NCBI RefSeq assembly: GCF_008274625.1
Contig: NZ_VTRU01000003.1
Coordinates: 1 to 64,000, forward strand
From: Chryseobacterium panacisoli
GTDB taxonomy: Bacteria > Bacteroidota > Bacteroidia > Flavobacteriales > Weeksellaceae
Reading direction: 5' to 3'
DNA: 64,000 nt
Shown here in pieces: positions 63,775 to 64,000 of this stretch. Below the pieces are notes generated by a model. It ran no database searches. It saw only the letters and a list, made by a program, of their open reading frames with translations, and was not told the DNA's origin. The stretch's first letter is position 1, and every line of letters starts with the position of its first letter. The position numbers and the translations under genes are program-made.

Positions 63775-64000
<226 letters not shown>

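Overview
This is an AT-rich stretch of bacterial chromosome from the phylum Bacteroidota, most likely a Chryseobacterium-like member of the Flavobacteriales. The evidence is: TonB-dependent receptors with N-terminal carboxypeptidase-like domains, a DUF4249 lipoprotein, DUF2723, DUF2911 and DUF6428 proteins, an HsdR-N protein beside holA, an S23-type four-helix-bundle gene, and Bacteroidota promoters (TTG, 19-20 bases, TAnnTTTG) in front of both tRNAs and other genes. The genus is my inference; no search was run.

Layout. 1-2.1 kb: the end of tRNA-Lys and two DJ-1/PfpI genes, one fused to an AraC domain. 2.2-7.2 kb: a TolC/HlyD/MFS tripartite efflux operon with a divergent AraC regulator. 7.4-13.6 kb: a large DUF2723 membrane protein, a divergent SDR, a Rid protein, a Crp/Fnr regulator and a TlpA thioredoxin. 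14-17.7 kb: a TonB receptor plus DUF4249 lipoprotein, then a VOC protein. 17.7-22.2 kb: a palindromic repeat, a lipoprotein hydrolase, an ACT protein and a two-component system. 22.9-25.9 kb: two flavin amine/amino-acid oxidases. 26-28.8 kb: panB with a MarR-GNAT fusion, a DUF2000 protein and a thioesterase. 29.1-31.8 kb: a VWA protein and an AAA+ ATPase. 32-36 kb: small proteins, an AraC-GyrI regulator, an exported deiminase-family lipoprotein and an exported class II cyclic-nucleotide phosphodiesterase. 36.1-38.6 kb: an arsenic operon (arsR, DUF6428, arsenate reductase-like, ACR3). 38.7 kb: tRNA-Ser. 39-45.4 kb: a decayed protease gene, a VOC protein, trxB, holA, an HsdR-N protein, a HAD phosphatase, a dienelactone hydrolase and a PEGA-like lipoprotein. 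45.5-50.2 kb: cupin, GNAT, DUF2911, the Ada/Ogt alkylation-repair genes, DinB and a second Crp/Fnr regulator. 50.3-52.2 kb: a protease-like exported protein and a lipoprotein. 52.2-57.2 kb: a repeat cluster, then a siderophore operon (receptor, PepSY membrane protein, esterase). 57.5-64 kb: two small proteins and the pyrB-carA-carB operon, which is interrupted by a four-helix-bundle gene.

Most of the window is housekeeping and environmental-stress chromosome; I see no prophage, integrase, transposase or CRISPR array. The most unusual signals are: (i) a four-helix-bundle gene between carA and carB, bracketed by inverted arrays of a 7-base unit; (ii) three direct repeats before carA whose small hairpins differ in sequence but stay self-complementary; (iii) a 48-codon ORF with its own strong promoter that overlaps ada by ATGA; (iv) two CRP-like palindromes 23 bp apart beside a Crp/Fnr gene; (v) a panB operon apparently repressed by its own MarR-GNAT fusion; and (vi) an arsenic operon with two near-identical operators and a Cys-tailed DUF6428 protein.
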